DNA of 64,000 nucleotides, from the NCBI RefSeq assembly GCF_900453205.1, contig NZ_UGQU01000002.1:496001-560000 (forward strand). The letters are read 5' to 3'. This stretch comes from Moraxella lacunata (GTDB lineage: Bacteria; Pseudomonadota; Gammaproteobacteria; Pseudomonadales; Moraxellaceae). Below, piece by piece: positions 57,042-64,000 of this stretch; within the stretch, counting starts at the first letter, position 1; every line of letters begins with the position of its first letter. The notes below the pieces were generated by a model. It did not search any database, had not been told where the DNA came from, and saw only the letters and a program-made list of their open reading frames with translations. The position numbers were made by a program, and so were the translations under genes.

Positions 57042-58133
57042 ATGGCAAGCACCCTAAACACCGCAGAAGAAATCATTGCCGACATCAAAGCAGGCAAAAT
57101 GGTCATCTTAATGGACGATGAAGACCGTGAGAACGAAGGCGACATCGTCATGGCAGCGGTTCATGTCAAGCCGTCCGACATCAACTTTATGATTACTCAC
57201 GCTCGTGGGCTGGTGTGTTTGACTCTATCCGAAGCCCGTTGCCGTCAGCTTGAACTGCCCCTAATGAGCGACAAAAACGGGGCGAAGTTTAGCACCAACT
57301 TTACCCTATCCATCGAAGCTGCCGAGGGCGTAACCACAGGCATATCCGCCGCCGACCGTGCCAGAACCGTGCAGGCAGCCGTCGCCCCCTTTGCCAAACC
57401 CACCGACATCGTCCAACCTGGACATATCTTCCCCATCATGGCAAAACAAGGCGGGGTGCTACATCGGGCAGGTCATACCGAAGCAGGCTGTGATTTAGCA
57501 CGCCTTGCAGGGCTTGAACCTGCGGCGGTGATTTGTGAGATTATCAAGCCTGATGGCGAGATGGCACGTCGTGATGATTTAGAAATCTTTGCCAAAGAAC
57601 ACGGGCTTAAAATCGGCACCATCGCCGACCTTATCCACTATCGCATGACCAACGAGCAGACCGTGGAAGTCATCGATGAGCGGGACTTTGCCAGTGAATT
57701 TGGGGCGTTCAAACTCTATCGTTTTAGAGAATATGGGGCGGATGAGATCCACATCGCCCTAGTCAAAGGCGACCCAAGCCGTGGCGTGGCGACCGTGCGA
57801 GTCCATGCCCTAAAACCCCTAAAAGACCTGTTTGGGCATACTGACAGCAAGCACAGTTGGGATATTCGCTCAGCACTGTCTCAAATCGGGCAAAGCGAGC
57901 AAGGCGTGTTCGTGTGGATTGACTCGGGGCGTGCTGTCGATGTCAGCGGTGCGTTGGATAAATGCCAAGCCAATGTCAGCGTACACGAAAGTAGCGAGCC
58001 TTATCGCAGTATCGGTGTTGGAGCCCAAATCCTAAAACAGCTTGGCGTCAAAGACATGCGACTTCTATCAAGCTCTGCCAAATTTAACGTGTCGGGCTTT
58101 GATTTGAACATCGTGGAAGTCGTGCCACGTTGA
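57042..58133 (+). CDS. ribB: 3,4-dihydroxy-2-butanone-4-phosphate synthase with degenerate GTP cyclohydrolase II domain
   Basis: A 363-residue protein. The N-terminal RibB domain is complete: ILMDDEDRENEGDIVMAA, TGISAADRARTV, GHIFPIMAKQGGVLHRAGHTEA and AVICEIIKPDG. The C-terminal RibA-like domain keeps the fold pattern but lacks the three zinc cysteines and the usual RCDCG, reading LKDLFGHTDSKHSW there, so it should not open GTP. The enzyme makes the four-carbon precursor of riboflavin from ribulose-5-phosphate. There must be a separate ribA elsewhere. No FMN riboswitch is visible in the 225 bases upstream. Confidence 0.92.
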   Translation: MASTLNTAEEIIADIKAGKMVILMDDEDRENEGDIVMAAVHVKPSDINFMITHARGLVCLTLSEARCRQLELPLMSDKNGAKFSTNFTLSIEAAEGVTTGISAADRARTVQAAVAPFAKPTDIVQPGHIFPIMAKQGGVLHRAGHTEAGCDLARLAGLEPAAVICEIIKPDGEMARRDDLEIFAKEHGLKIGTIADLIHYRMTNEQTVEVIDERDFASEFGAFKLYRFREYGADEIHIALVKGDPSRGVATVRVHALKPLKDLFGHTDSKHSWDIRSALSQIGQSEQGVFVWIDSGRAVDVSGALDKCQANVSVHESSEPYRSIGVGAQILKQLGVKDMRLLSSSAKFNVSGFDLNIVEVVPR

Positions 58134-58354
58134 TTAGGGCGTGCCTGCCCTTTATAACACTATTTACAATATAGAAATATTTTGGAAATAAAATAATGTT
58201 TTTGCATGAAAATGGCTAAATCTTGTGGCTCGAAGTCAAAAGTTCGTTTGATAGAAGACTCACAAACTTCACTTTTTCCTTGAAAAACGGGCGATTTTTC
58301 ACATTTTTCATTGCAAATACAAAAGGCAGGTACGCCCTATTGGTTTAAAATAAC

Positions 58355-58487
58355 GGTATTGTTAAATAAAGATAGATTTTAAGGTTTTCCGTTCGGACTG
58401 AGCTTGTCGAAGTCTAGGAAAACCGTTATGGTTCGACAAGCTCACCACGAACGGCTTTCTAGAAAAGTATACTCAATTAACAATACC
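58355..58487 (-). mobile_element. 133-bp MITE, copy 3 (inverted)
   Basis: The exact reverse complement of the copies at 3953 and 17483, with the 8-bp direct duplication AAAATAAC (58347-58354 and 58488-58495). Its interior gives a spurious peptide with VRQAHHER, a phrase seen in many mis-annotated proteins from this kind of repeat. Confidence 0.92.
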
Positions 58488-58499
58488 AAAATAACAAAA

Positions 58500-58528
58500 A
58501 AATCGGATAAGTTATTATCCGATTTTTT
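58500..58528. terminator. Bidirectional terminator-like hairpin
   Basis: AAATCGGATAA-gtta-TTATCCGATTTTTT, immediately beyond MITE copy 3, with A- and T-runs on either side. Confidence 0.7.
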
Positions 58529-58724
58529 ATTTTATTTGGTGCCAAATCGGAAACCATCCCATCAAAACTGTTCTATATTTTTCCATTTTCCAAAAGATTG
58601 TCAGCCGATTTTATATTTTGTCAAGTATTTTTATGATTATCAATGGGTTAGGGTCTGGGGTTAAATCATTGACTATTTTTGATAAATGATTTATATTAAC
58701 CAAAAATCCACATAAGGACACCTG

Positions 58725-59174
58725 ATGAACGTACAGCCTTGGCATTGGTTGGTTTTTGGTCTGATTTTGATGATATTAGAGATGTTTGTGCCGACCTTTT
58801 TTCTGCTATGGTTCGGGGCGTCTGCTGTTGTAACGGCAGGGCTTGCGTGGGCGTTTGGCTTGGGTTTTGGGGCGGGGGTCATCTCGTGGCTTGTGCTGTC
58901 GGTCATCTCATGTGTGGCGTGGTTTAAATTTATCCAACCCAACATCAAGACTCGCACGACCGCAGGGCTTGGGGGTAGCGTCATCATCGGCGAGATAGGT
59001 ATGCTCACCCAAGCTCCGAGTGCGGATAGACTCGGCAAAGTGCGGTTTAGCGTGCCAAAAGTCGGCTCTGATGAATGGCTGTGCCGTGGGGCAGATGGCG
59101 AAGTGTTGCAGGCAGGCGATAGGGTCGTGGTGGTGCAGATACTGGGTAATGAGTTGGTGGTTCGGCGTAAATAA
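58725..59174 (+). CDS. NfeD-family membrane protein
   Basis: A 149-residue protein with three N-terminal membrane segments (WLVFGLILMILEMFVP, FLLWFGASAVVTAGLAW, VISWLVLSVISCVAWF) and a C-terminal OB-like soluble domain (VGSDEWLCRGADGEVLQAGDRVVVVQI). This is the short NfeD form, which works with stomatin-like SPFH proteins in membrane microdomains. A good site, AAGGAC, precedes the ATG. The stomatin-like gene starts 121 bases downstream. Confidence 0.88.
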   Translation: MNVQPWHWLVFGLILMILEMFVPTFFLLWFGASAVVTAGLAWAFGLGFGAGVISWLVLSVISCVAWFKFIQPNIKTRTTAGLGGSVIIGEIGMLTQAPSADRLGKVRFSVPKVGSDEWLCRGADGEVLQAGDRVVVVQILGNELVVRRK

Positions 59175-59295
59175 TGCCATTGGATTGCTATTTATTACCA
59201 ATTCATCATATTAGATAGATTGGTAGGGGGTAATCACATTTGTCCTGTATTTCAAATTTAGATAATTTTAGATAACTGTTAGATAGGGGCTTATT

Positions 59296-60144
59296 ATGGA
59301 AGTTTTATTTGTCTTGGTGGCGTTTGTCGTTTTTACCGTTTTTAAGGGTGTCAGACTTGTACCACAGGGCTATAAATGGGTGGTTCAGCGACTGGGAAAA
59401 TATCATCAGACCTTAGAACCGGGTTTGAATTTTATCATTCCCTTTGTCGATACGGTCGCCTATAAAATCACGACCAAAGACATCGTGCTTGACATTCCCA
59501 GTCAAGAAGTCATCACCCGAGACAACGTGGTCATCATCGCCAATGCGGTGGCGTACATTAACATCATTCAGCCAGAATATGCGGTGTACGGTATTGAAGA
59601 CTATGAATACGGCATTCGCAATCTGGTGCAAACGTCTTTGCGTTCTATCGTGGGCGAGATGGATTTGGACAGTGCGTTATCAAGCCGAGACCAAATCAAA
59701 ACCCAGCTCAAACACGCCATATCAGACGACATCGCCGACTGGGGTATCACCCTAAAAACGGTGGAAATCCAAGACATCAAACCGTCCCACACCATGCAAC
59801 TGGCGATGGAAGAGCAAGCGGCTGCCGAACGCCAACGCCGTGCGATGGTAACACGAGCAGATGGACAAAAACAGGCGGCTATCCTAGAGGCGGACGGACG
59901 ATTGGAAGCGTCTCGCCGTGATGCCGAAGCTCAGGTAGTGCTTGCCAAAGGTTCCGAAGAATCCATTCGTCTTATCTCATCGGCGATGGACGGCAAAGAA
60001 ATGCCTGTTGTGTACTTGCTTGGCGAGCAGTACATCAAGGCGATGAATGAGATGGCACAATCTGATAATGCCAAAACTGTTGTATTACCTGCCGATATCC
60101 TAAACACGGTCAAAGGATTGGTGGGCGATAAGTTAAAGGGTTGA
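59296..60144 (+). CDS. Stomatin-like SPFH/Band 7 protein (QmcA-like)
   Basis: A 282-residue protein with one N-terminal membrane segment (VLFVLVAFVVFTVFKGV), then the SPFH domain (VPQGYKWVVQRLGKYHQTLEPGLNFIIPFVD seen in parts as GYKWVVQRLGKY and GLNFIIPFVD), QEVITRDNV, and a C-terminal helical coiled coil with EEQAAAERQRRAMVTRADGQ. It forms oligomers in the inner membrane and associates with proteases such as FtsH. Pairing with NfeD is the usual arrangement. An IS110-type element follows with no terminator in between. Confidence 0.9.
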   Translation: MEVLFVLVAFVVFTVFKGVRLVPQGYKWVVQRLGKYHQTLEPGLNFIIPFVDTVAYKITTKDIVLDIPSQEVITRDNVVIIANAVAYINIIQPEYAVYGIEDYEYGIRNLVQTSLRSIVGEMDLDSALSSRDQIKTQLKHAISDDIADWGITLKTVEIQDIKPSHTMQLAMEEQAAAERQRRAMVTRADGQKQAAILEADGRLEASRRDAEAQVVLAKGSEESIRLISSAMDGKEMPVVYLLGEQYIKAMNEMAQSDNAKTVVLPADILNTVKGLVGDKLKG

Positions 60145-60221
60145 TTTTATGACCATTTAACTTCAAAACGCACCAATTTAAAAGTTGCGTGATACGCACC
60201 TTTGTATACCCCCTTTTAAGG

Positions 60222-60382
60222 TATAATAAGCAAAAACCCGTTATCCACATCTTGTACGCACCTTAGAACCATAAGGGCAACCACCCAAGATTAAGTTCGT
60301 GTCGTAGCTTTAAGAGTGGATAACCTTTCATCAATCAAAACCGTACAGTTGATAGACTCTAAACCGAATACAAGGCAGGTTA
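60222..60382 (+). ncRNA. Structured leader of the IS110-family element, candidate bridge RNA
   Basis: The non-coding DNA 5' of the transposase contains TATAAT (60222-60227), then GTTATCCAC (60240-60248) pairing perfectly with GTGGATAAC (60316-60324) around a 67-base lobe with an internal hairpin CCTTA-gaacca-TAAGG, and a second hairpin ATCAA...TTGAT (60330-60350). IS110-group elements are known to encode a bridge RNA in this position, with loops that base-pair to donor and target DNA. The exact ends are not determined. Confidence 0.5.
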
Positions 60383-61420
60383 ATGATGAATAATGCTAAA
60401 CAAACCAAAAATACCAAGCAAACCAAAACCAATGTAGCGAACAAGCCCAATGAACCCATTTACTGTGGCATTGATGTGGGCAAAAAGGTCTTTGTGGTAT
60501 CACTTTCTTGTAAGGATAAAACCAAAACCTTTTCAAACACTGGGGGCGACATCAAACAAGCGATGGCTTATCTTAATACCAATGCAGGCACAAACCTAGC
60601 TTTGGTAGTACTTGAAAGTACAGGCGGATTAGAAATCCCCCTTGCCAAAGCCCTGTATCAATCAGGCTTTAATGTGGTGATTGCCAATCCTAATAAAACC
60701 AGCCAGTTTGCTAAGTCTTATTCTAATGCTAAGACAGATAACCAAGATGCCAAAATGCTTGCTCTTTATGCCAAGTTTTTAAGTCTTGATGAGAGCAAAC
60801 TTACTCATTTGCTCTATGTCCCACCAAGCGAAGAGCAAGAACGCTTAGAGGCATTGGTAGTACGCCGTCATCAGCTTGTGGCAATGCGTGTACAAGAAAA
60901 GAACCGTATTTGGCAAATTCATCAAAGTCAGCTTGAGAGTGTTAAACAAGTCATTGCTTACCTTGATGAACAGATTGCTAAGTTAGAACAAGACATCGAC
61001 ACCCTAAGCAAACATTTTGATGACACCACAAAAAAGTTTAAAGACATCAAGGGGATTGGTGGTGTTACTGTCGCTACCTTGATGTCAATGTTACCTGAAC
61101 TTGGTACATTAAGCAATAAAGAAATCGCCTCCTTAGTGGGCGTTGCCCCACACCCCAAAGAAAGTGGCACACTTAAATACAAGAGCCATTGCAAAGGGGG
61201 TAGGCAATCGGTTCGTAATGTCTTATACAATGCCACCAATGTGGCAAGACAATATGAACCCAAATTTAAACAGTTTTATGAGCGTTTGATAGGCAAAGGC
61301 AAACCCTTTAAAGTTGCCATCAACGCTTGTATGCGTAAACTCCTAATCGTCATTAACGCCATTGTTAGAAATGACAGTGTTTGGCAAGCGGATTATCATC
61401 TTAATCTTAGCGTTAAGTAA
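60383..61420 (+). CDS. IS110-family transposase/recombinase (Piv-related)
   Basis: A 345-residue protein with the DEDD catalytic domain: Asp in GIDVGKKVFVVS, Glu in VVLESTGG, and two Asp in NAKTDNQDAKMLALYAK. A coiled coil spans about 150-215, followed by the C-terminal Transposase_20 domain (GIGGVTVATLMSMLPEL, LVGVAPHPKESG with the catalytic Ser, CKGGRQSVRNVLYNAT). The frame is intact. It belongs with the Piv-type recombinases known from Moraxella. AAGGCAGG precedes two adjacent ATGs. No terminal inverted repeats or target duplication are evident, as usual in the family, so the element ends are unresolved; they probably lie between 60145 and about 61500. Confidence 0.9.
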   Translation: MMNNAKQTKNTKQTKTNVANKPNEPIYCGIDVGKKVFVVSLSCKDKTKTFSNTGGDIKQAMAYLNTNAGTNLALVVLESTGGLEIPLAKALYQSGFNVVIANPNKTSQFAKSYSNAKTDNQDAKMLALYAKFLSLDESKLTHLLYVPPSEEQERLEALVVRRHQLVAMRVQEKNRIWQIHQSQLESVKQVIAYLDEQIAKLEQDIDTLSKHFDDTTKKFKDIKGIGGVTVATLMSMLPELGTLSNKEIASLVGVAPHPKESGTLKYKSHCKGGRQSVRNVLYNATNVARQYEPKFKQFYERLIGKGKPFKVAINACMRKLLIVINAIVRNDSVWQADYHLNLSVK

Positions 61421-61457
61421 CATCCACAAGCCAACAAAGTTAATGAGGGTTGGTGGT

Positions 61458-61529
61458 ACTGTATTCTTTAGGGATACAGTTGCTACCATACTACCAAAAT
61501 AAAAAAGCGGTGATAATGACCGCTTTTTT
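61458..61529 (+). terminator. Hairpins after the IS110-type transposase
   Basis: ACTGTAT-tctttaggg-ATACAGT (61458-61480), which may belong to the element's right end, then a strong terminator AAAAAAGCGGT-gataatg-ACCGCTTTTTT (61501-61529) that can also end transcription from iscX on the other strand. Confidence 0.8.
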
Positions 61530-61613
61530 ACAGATAAAGTTTTGAAAGGTGGATAAAAACCAGATAAAAGGCGTATGATACACCCATAAATTATCTTTAA
61601 ATTATCTAAATTA

Positions 61614-61814
61614 TCAATCAAGCTCATCAAGCCATGCCATTTGAATGGCTTCTAATATCGCTTCGTTGGATTTGTCAGGTTCGCCCACAAAGTCGTCAAG
61701 CTCACACACATAGCGGTGCAAGTCGGTAAAGCGAATGTACTGTACGTCCACATCGGGGTGCTTTTCGGCAAGGGCAATGGCGATGTCTAAGCTGTCGTGC
61801 CAGTTGAGTTTCAT
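61614..61814 (-). CDS. iscX: Iron-sulfur cluster assembly protein IscX
   Basis: A 66-residue acidic protein nearly the length of E. coli IscX (YfhJ), with LNWHDSLDIAIALAEKHPD, IRFTDLHRYVCELDDF and the C-terminal EAIQMAWLDE. IscX binds IscS and iron and tunes cluster assembly. It is usually the last gene of the isc operon, but here it stands alone. The ATG at 61814 is the only reasonable start. Confidence 0.92.
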   Translation of the reverse strand: MKLNWHDSLDIAIALAEKHPDVDVQYIRFTDLHRYVCELDDFVGEPDKSNEAILEAIQMAWLDELD

Positions 61815-61910
61815 AAAAAACCTTTTTTAAATACAAATTCACGCAAATTTTAGCAAAAAAATTAAATCAATGCTATAATAATCGCCATTTTTATTTATCA
61901 TTGTTAAATC

Positions 61911-62657
61911 ATGAGCGTACAGACCCACACCCCCAAACCCAACCAAAATCAACGTAAAGGCAAACCACAAATCGCCAAAGCTGACCCCACCAATCCGCAC
62001 CTAACGCCGATTGACCGTGAGATTTTGACCCCGCCAAACGGACACAAAAAAGTGCTATTACACTCCTGCTGTGCCCCTTGCTCGGGCGAGGTGATGGAGG
62101 CGATGCTTGCCAGTGGCATTGAATTTACCATTTATTTTTACAATCCCAACATTCACCCCAAAAAAGAGTATGAGATTCGCAAAAACGAGAACATCGCTTT
62201 TGCCCAAAAGCATGGCATACCATTCATTGATGCTGATTATGACATGGATAATTGGTTCGCTCGTGCCAAAGGCATGGAGCAAGACCCCGAGCGTGGCAGA
62301 CGCTGTACGATGTGCTTTGACATGCGATTTGAACGCACTGCTCTGTATGCCCATGAGCATGGCTTTCCTGTGATGACAAGCTCGCTTGGGATTAGTCGCT
62401 GGAAAAACATGGCACAGATTAACGACTGCGGTCATCGTGCCGTTGCCCCTTATGAAGGGCTTGATTATTGGGATTTTAACTGGCGTAAAGGCGGTGGTAG
62501 CAGTCGTATGATTGAGATTAGTAAACGAGAGCATTTTTACCAACAAGAGTACTGTGGCTGTGCTTATTCGCTCCGTGATACCAATAATTTTCGCCGAAGT
62601 CAGGGTTGTGAGCCGATTAAAATCGGCGTGAAGTATTATGGGGATGATGAGGAATGA
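61911..62657 (+). CDS. queH: Epoxyqueuosine reductase QueH
   Basis: A 248-residue protein of the QueH family (formerly DUF208), the cobalamin-independent enzyme for the last step of queuosine formation in tRNA. Conserved Cys pairs for the metal and cluster sites are in [13 protein letters not shown] and EYCGCAYS, with [12 protein letters not shown] in between. [12 protein letters not shown] is another family block. About 40 residues at the N-terminus are basic and Pro-rich. It is divergent from iscX with 96 bases between. Confidence 0.93.
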   Translation: MSVQTHTPKPNQNQRKGKPQIAKADPTNPHLTPIDREILTPPNGHKKVLLHSCCAPCSGEVMEAMLASGIEFTIYFYNPNIHPKKEYEIRKNENIAFAQKHGIPFIDADYDMDNWFARAKGMEQDPERGRRCTMCFDMRFERTALYAHEHGFPVMTSSLGISRWKNMAQINDCGHRAVAPYEGLDYWDFNWRKGGGSSRMIEISKREHFYQQEYCGCAYSLRDTNNFRRSQGCEPIKIGVKYYGDDEE

Positions 62658-62658
62658 T

Positions 62659-62683
62659 AAAAGCGGATAGTTATCCGCTTTTT
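62659..62683 (+). terminator. Terminator of queH
   Basis: AAAAGCGGATA pairs with TATCCGCTTTT across a 1-3 base loop, directly after the stop; a T-run follows. Confidence 0.82.
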
Positions 62684-62710
62684 ATTGATTGAGGGGGGTT
62701 ATTAAGAAGT

Positions 62711-63898
62711 TTATTTTAGAGATTTTAAGTATTTAACATCATTCTTTTGGGTGGCTTTATTGCCAATTTTATAAATTTGGTACTTTACACTAACTTTTTT
62801 GGTGTACAATCTACCTTGCGAGCCAAAGCCATACTCCAAAAAATCAGTGCCTTCAATCTTACATCGTAATTTTGCTTTGTCTGGTGTATGATTGAGATAG
62901 CCGATCAGCTTTTCAACCAAGAAGTTATCACTCTCATTCAATAATAAAAATTCATCAAAAGAATTTTTGTTAAAAATAATATTAGGATATAATTTCATTC
63001 TTTTTTGATAAAACTCACGCTTAGACTTACGATTTTCTAAGGCTTTTGATTTTAAATCATCATATTGTTTTTTGATGACAATAAACTCTTGTAATAATAA
63101 TTTATTCTCTTCGCTTAATTCTTCATTTTTAAGCATTATCTCCAACTGCTCATCTTCCAAAGAGTGATAATTCTCCTTTAACTCCAATAATTTACTTTCA
63201 TATTCTGCCTGCTTTTTAATGAACTCTTGTTCCAGCTCTTTATTTGCTTTAATTTGGCTCTCTAAGCGTGCTTTTTCTTTTTCATAATCATAAAACTGTT
63301 CCGCTTGCTTTTTGGCATTTGCTACGAAATCTTTTAATTGTTCAAAAGACTGCTTATTTCTTTTGGCATCTTTTTTGGCTTGTTCTGCCACTTTTTCGAA
63401 TTCTTGTTTTTGTTGTGGTGTAAGATTGTTAGGATCAAAATCTTTGTATTTTGCCTTTCGCTCAAGCATTTTGACCGCCATAAATCCAATCGCAGAAGTT
63501 GCTCCATACACGAGTGGAATGGTGGTAAAACCGCCCATAAAAGGCAATACGGTCTTATAAAGTCCAAGCACAATCTGCTGTGCGACAAGCCCCCAACCTG
63601 CCACCGCCGCCAAGGTGGTCAAAAGCGAGCCTGCATCAATGTCGGCATCAGCATCGTCTGAGATGATTTTGTTAAGATAATAAATCATCACCATCTGCAC
63701 AGGCGTTAAAATAAAAATGTCTGCAAATGGAATGGACTGAACGGCAATGATGGCACAGCTTGCTGACCCTAGTGCAATTACGCTGTTGATTTTGGTGTGA
63801 TAGGGGATGGAGGGGTCATTGACGATTGCTTTTAAAATATAAGCAAGAGCGTTCTTTTGTTTTTCGCCTTCGGCTTTAGCAATTTGTTCTTTACTCAT
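62711..63898 (-). CDS. DUF697-type membrane protein with long coiled coil
   Basis: This 395-residue protein has an N-terminal pair of membrane segments in a DUF697-like arrangement (NSVIALGSASCAIIAV, PFADIFILTPVQMVMIY, then WGLVAQQIVLGLYK and IPLVYGATSAIGFMAVK), a charged coiled coil from about 160 to 300 and a small basic C-terminal domain (about 310-395) with KLRCKIEGTDFLEYGFG and VKYQIYKIG, whose strand pattern resembles RelE-fold proteins. DUF697 proteins are often encoded beside dynamin-like or GTPase genes; the partial gene upstream at the window edge may be such a partner. Function unknown. Confidence 0.7.
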   Translation of the reverse strand: MSKEQIAKAEGEKQKNALAYILKAIVNDPSIPYHTKINSVIALGSASCAIIAVQSIPFADIFILTPVQMVMIYYLNKIISDDADADIDAGSLLTTLAAVAGWGLVAQQIVLGLYKTVLPFMGGFTTIPLVYGATSAIGFMAVKMLERKAKYKDFDPNNLTPQQKQEFEKVAEQAKKDAKRNKQSFEQLKDFVANAKKQAEQFYDYEKEKARLESQIKANKELEQEFIKKQAEYESKLLELKENYHSLEDEQLEIMLKNEELSEENKLLLQEFIVIKKQYDDLKSKALENRKSKREFYQKRMKLYPNIIFNKNSFDEFLLLNESDNFLVEKLIGYLNHTPDKAKLRCKIEGTDFLEYGFGSQGRLYTKKVSVKYQIYKIGNKATQKNDVKYLKSLK

Positions 63899-63930
63899 AA
63901 TACACTCACTTGACGATTGTTTGGTGGTTG

Positions 63931-64000
63931 TTAAAAATTCAAAATTTCTTTGGCTTTATTAAGATCTTGAGCGGTTTGTTCTAGCAGTTTTTTGACGCTC
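63931..64000 (-). CDS. C-terminal end of a gene upstream of the DUF697 gene (partial)
   Basis: Twenty-two codons read openly from the window edge to TAA at 63931 (SVKKLLEQTAQDLNKAKEIL and two more). The end is helical and charged. It lies 32 bases before the DUF697 start on the same strand, so the two are probably one operon. Too little remains to name it. Confidence 0.6.
   Translation of the reverse strand, partial: SVKKLLEQTAQDLNKAKEILNF

Larger units (their letters stand above)
58134..58724. other. Repeat-bearing intergenic stretch between ribB and nfeD
   Basis: About 590 bases without a gene. A weak hairpin AGGGC-gtgcct-GCCCT directly follows ribB (58136-58151), MITE copy 3 lies at 58355-58487 and a terminator-like hairpin follows at 58500. 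The rest is A/T-rich; CATAAGGAC before nfeD is its ribosome site. Confidence 0.6.

Noticed and set aside
58404..58664. An 86-codon frame containing VRQAHHER
   Set aside because: It starts inside MITE copy 3; such peptides are common false annotations of this repeat type.
60383..61420. A pilin-inversion locus driven by a Piv-type gene
   Set aside because: No pilin genes or inverted recombination sites are in the window; it looks like a free-standing IS110-type element.

Overview
The window looks like a chromosomal segment of a Moraxellaceae bacterium, most probably a Moraxella. The reasons are the moderate GC content, the algR-hemC-hemD-hemX order, the PlsB, AvtA, RibB and BetT-type housekeeping genes, a Bap-like giant adhesin next to an OmpA-like protein, and an IS110-type transposase, the family that includes the Moraxella pilin invertase Piv. 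The species is inferred, not proven.

Layout. 1-5.2 kb is a type I restriction-modification locus on the minus strand (hsdM, hsdS, an AlbA_2 gene, hsdR). It looks inactivated: a 133-bp miniature element sits in hsdM, hsdS has a frameshift beside its TAEL repeats, and a 10-bp tandem repeat fills the gap before hsdR. 5.3-16.2 kb carries enzymes (Old Yellow Enzyme-like, nitroreductase, RF3, RlmA, class V aminotransferase), a VapBC pair and a broken tannase-like lipoprotein. 16.4-16.8 kb is a Thr-Tyr-Gly-Thr tRNA operon. 17.9-24.8 kb holds the OmpA-like protein and a 1971-residue adhesin with five identical 243-bp repeats. 24.9-34.4 kb is lipid and envelope metabolism (two acyltransferases including PlsB, TesB, a DUF1615 lipoprotein, YqiA, a BCCT transporter). 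34.5-36.8 kb is a decayed patch: a twice-frameshifted esterase, a truncated gene and an IS1-family element.

37-42 kb carries a LytTR regulator with a degenerate receiver, the haem genes hemC, hemD and hemX, a hotdog thioesterase and TusA. 42-50 kb has a second VapBC pair, RarA, a DinJ/YafQ-like pair with a frameshifted toxin, Dgt and several uncharacterised proteins. 50.3-56.8 kb holds AvtA, a two-gene BcgI-like restriction-modification system (nuclease and methyltransferase in one chain, plus a three-module specificity subunit with an in-frame (AG)12 tract) and a Xer recombinase. The rest is RibB, NfeD with a stomatin-like protein, an IS110-family transposase with a structured leader, IscX, QueH and a DUF697 coiled-coil protein.

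Two themes recur. First, DNA defence with simple-sequence repeats: both restriction loci carry repeats positioned to alter specificity or expression, and the (AG)12 tract would switch the specificity subunit between three and two recognition modules. Second, genome flux: three identical 133-bp MITEs with target duplications and ends matching the resident IS1-family element, a second dispersed repeat family, possible Neisseriaceae-type uptake words, and seven single-base frameshifts in five genes. Those frameshifts are either real decay or base-calling errors, and the sequence alone cannot decide.
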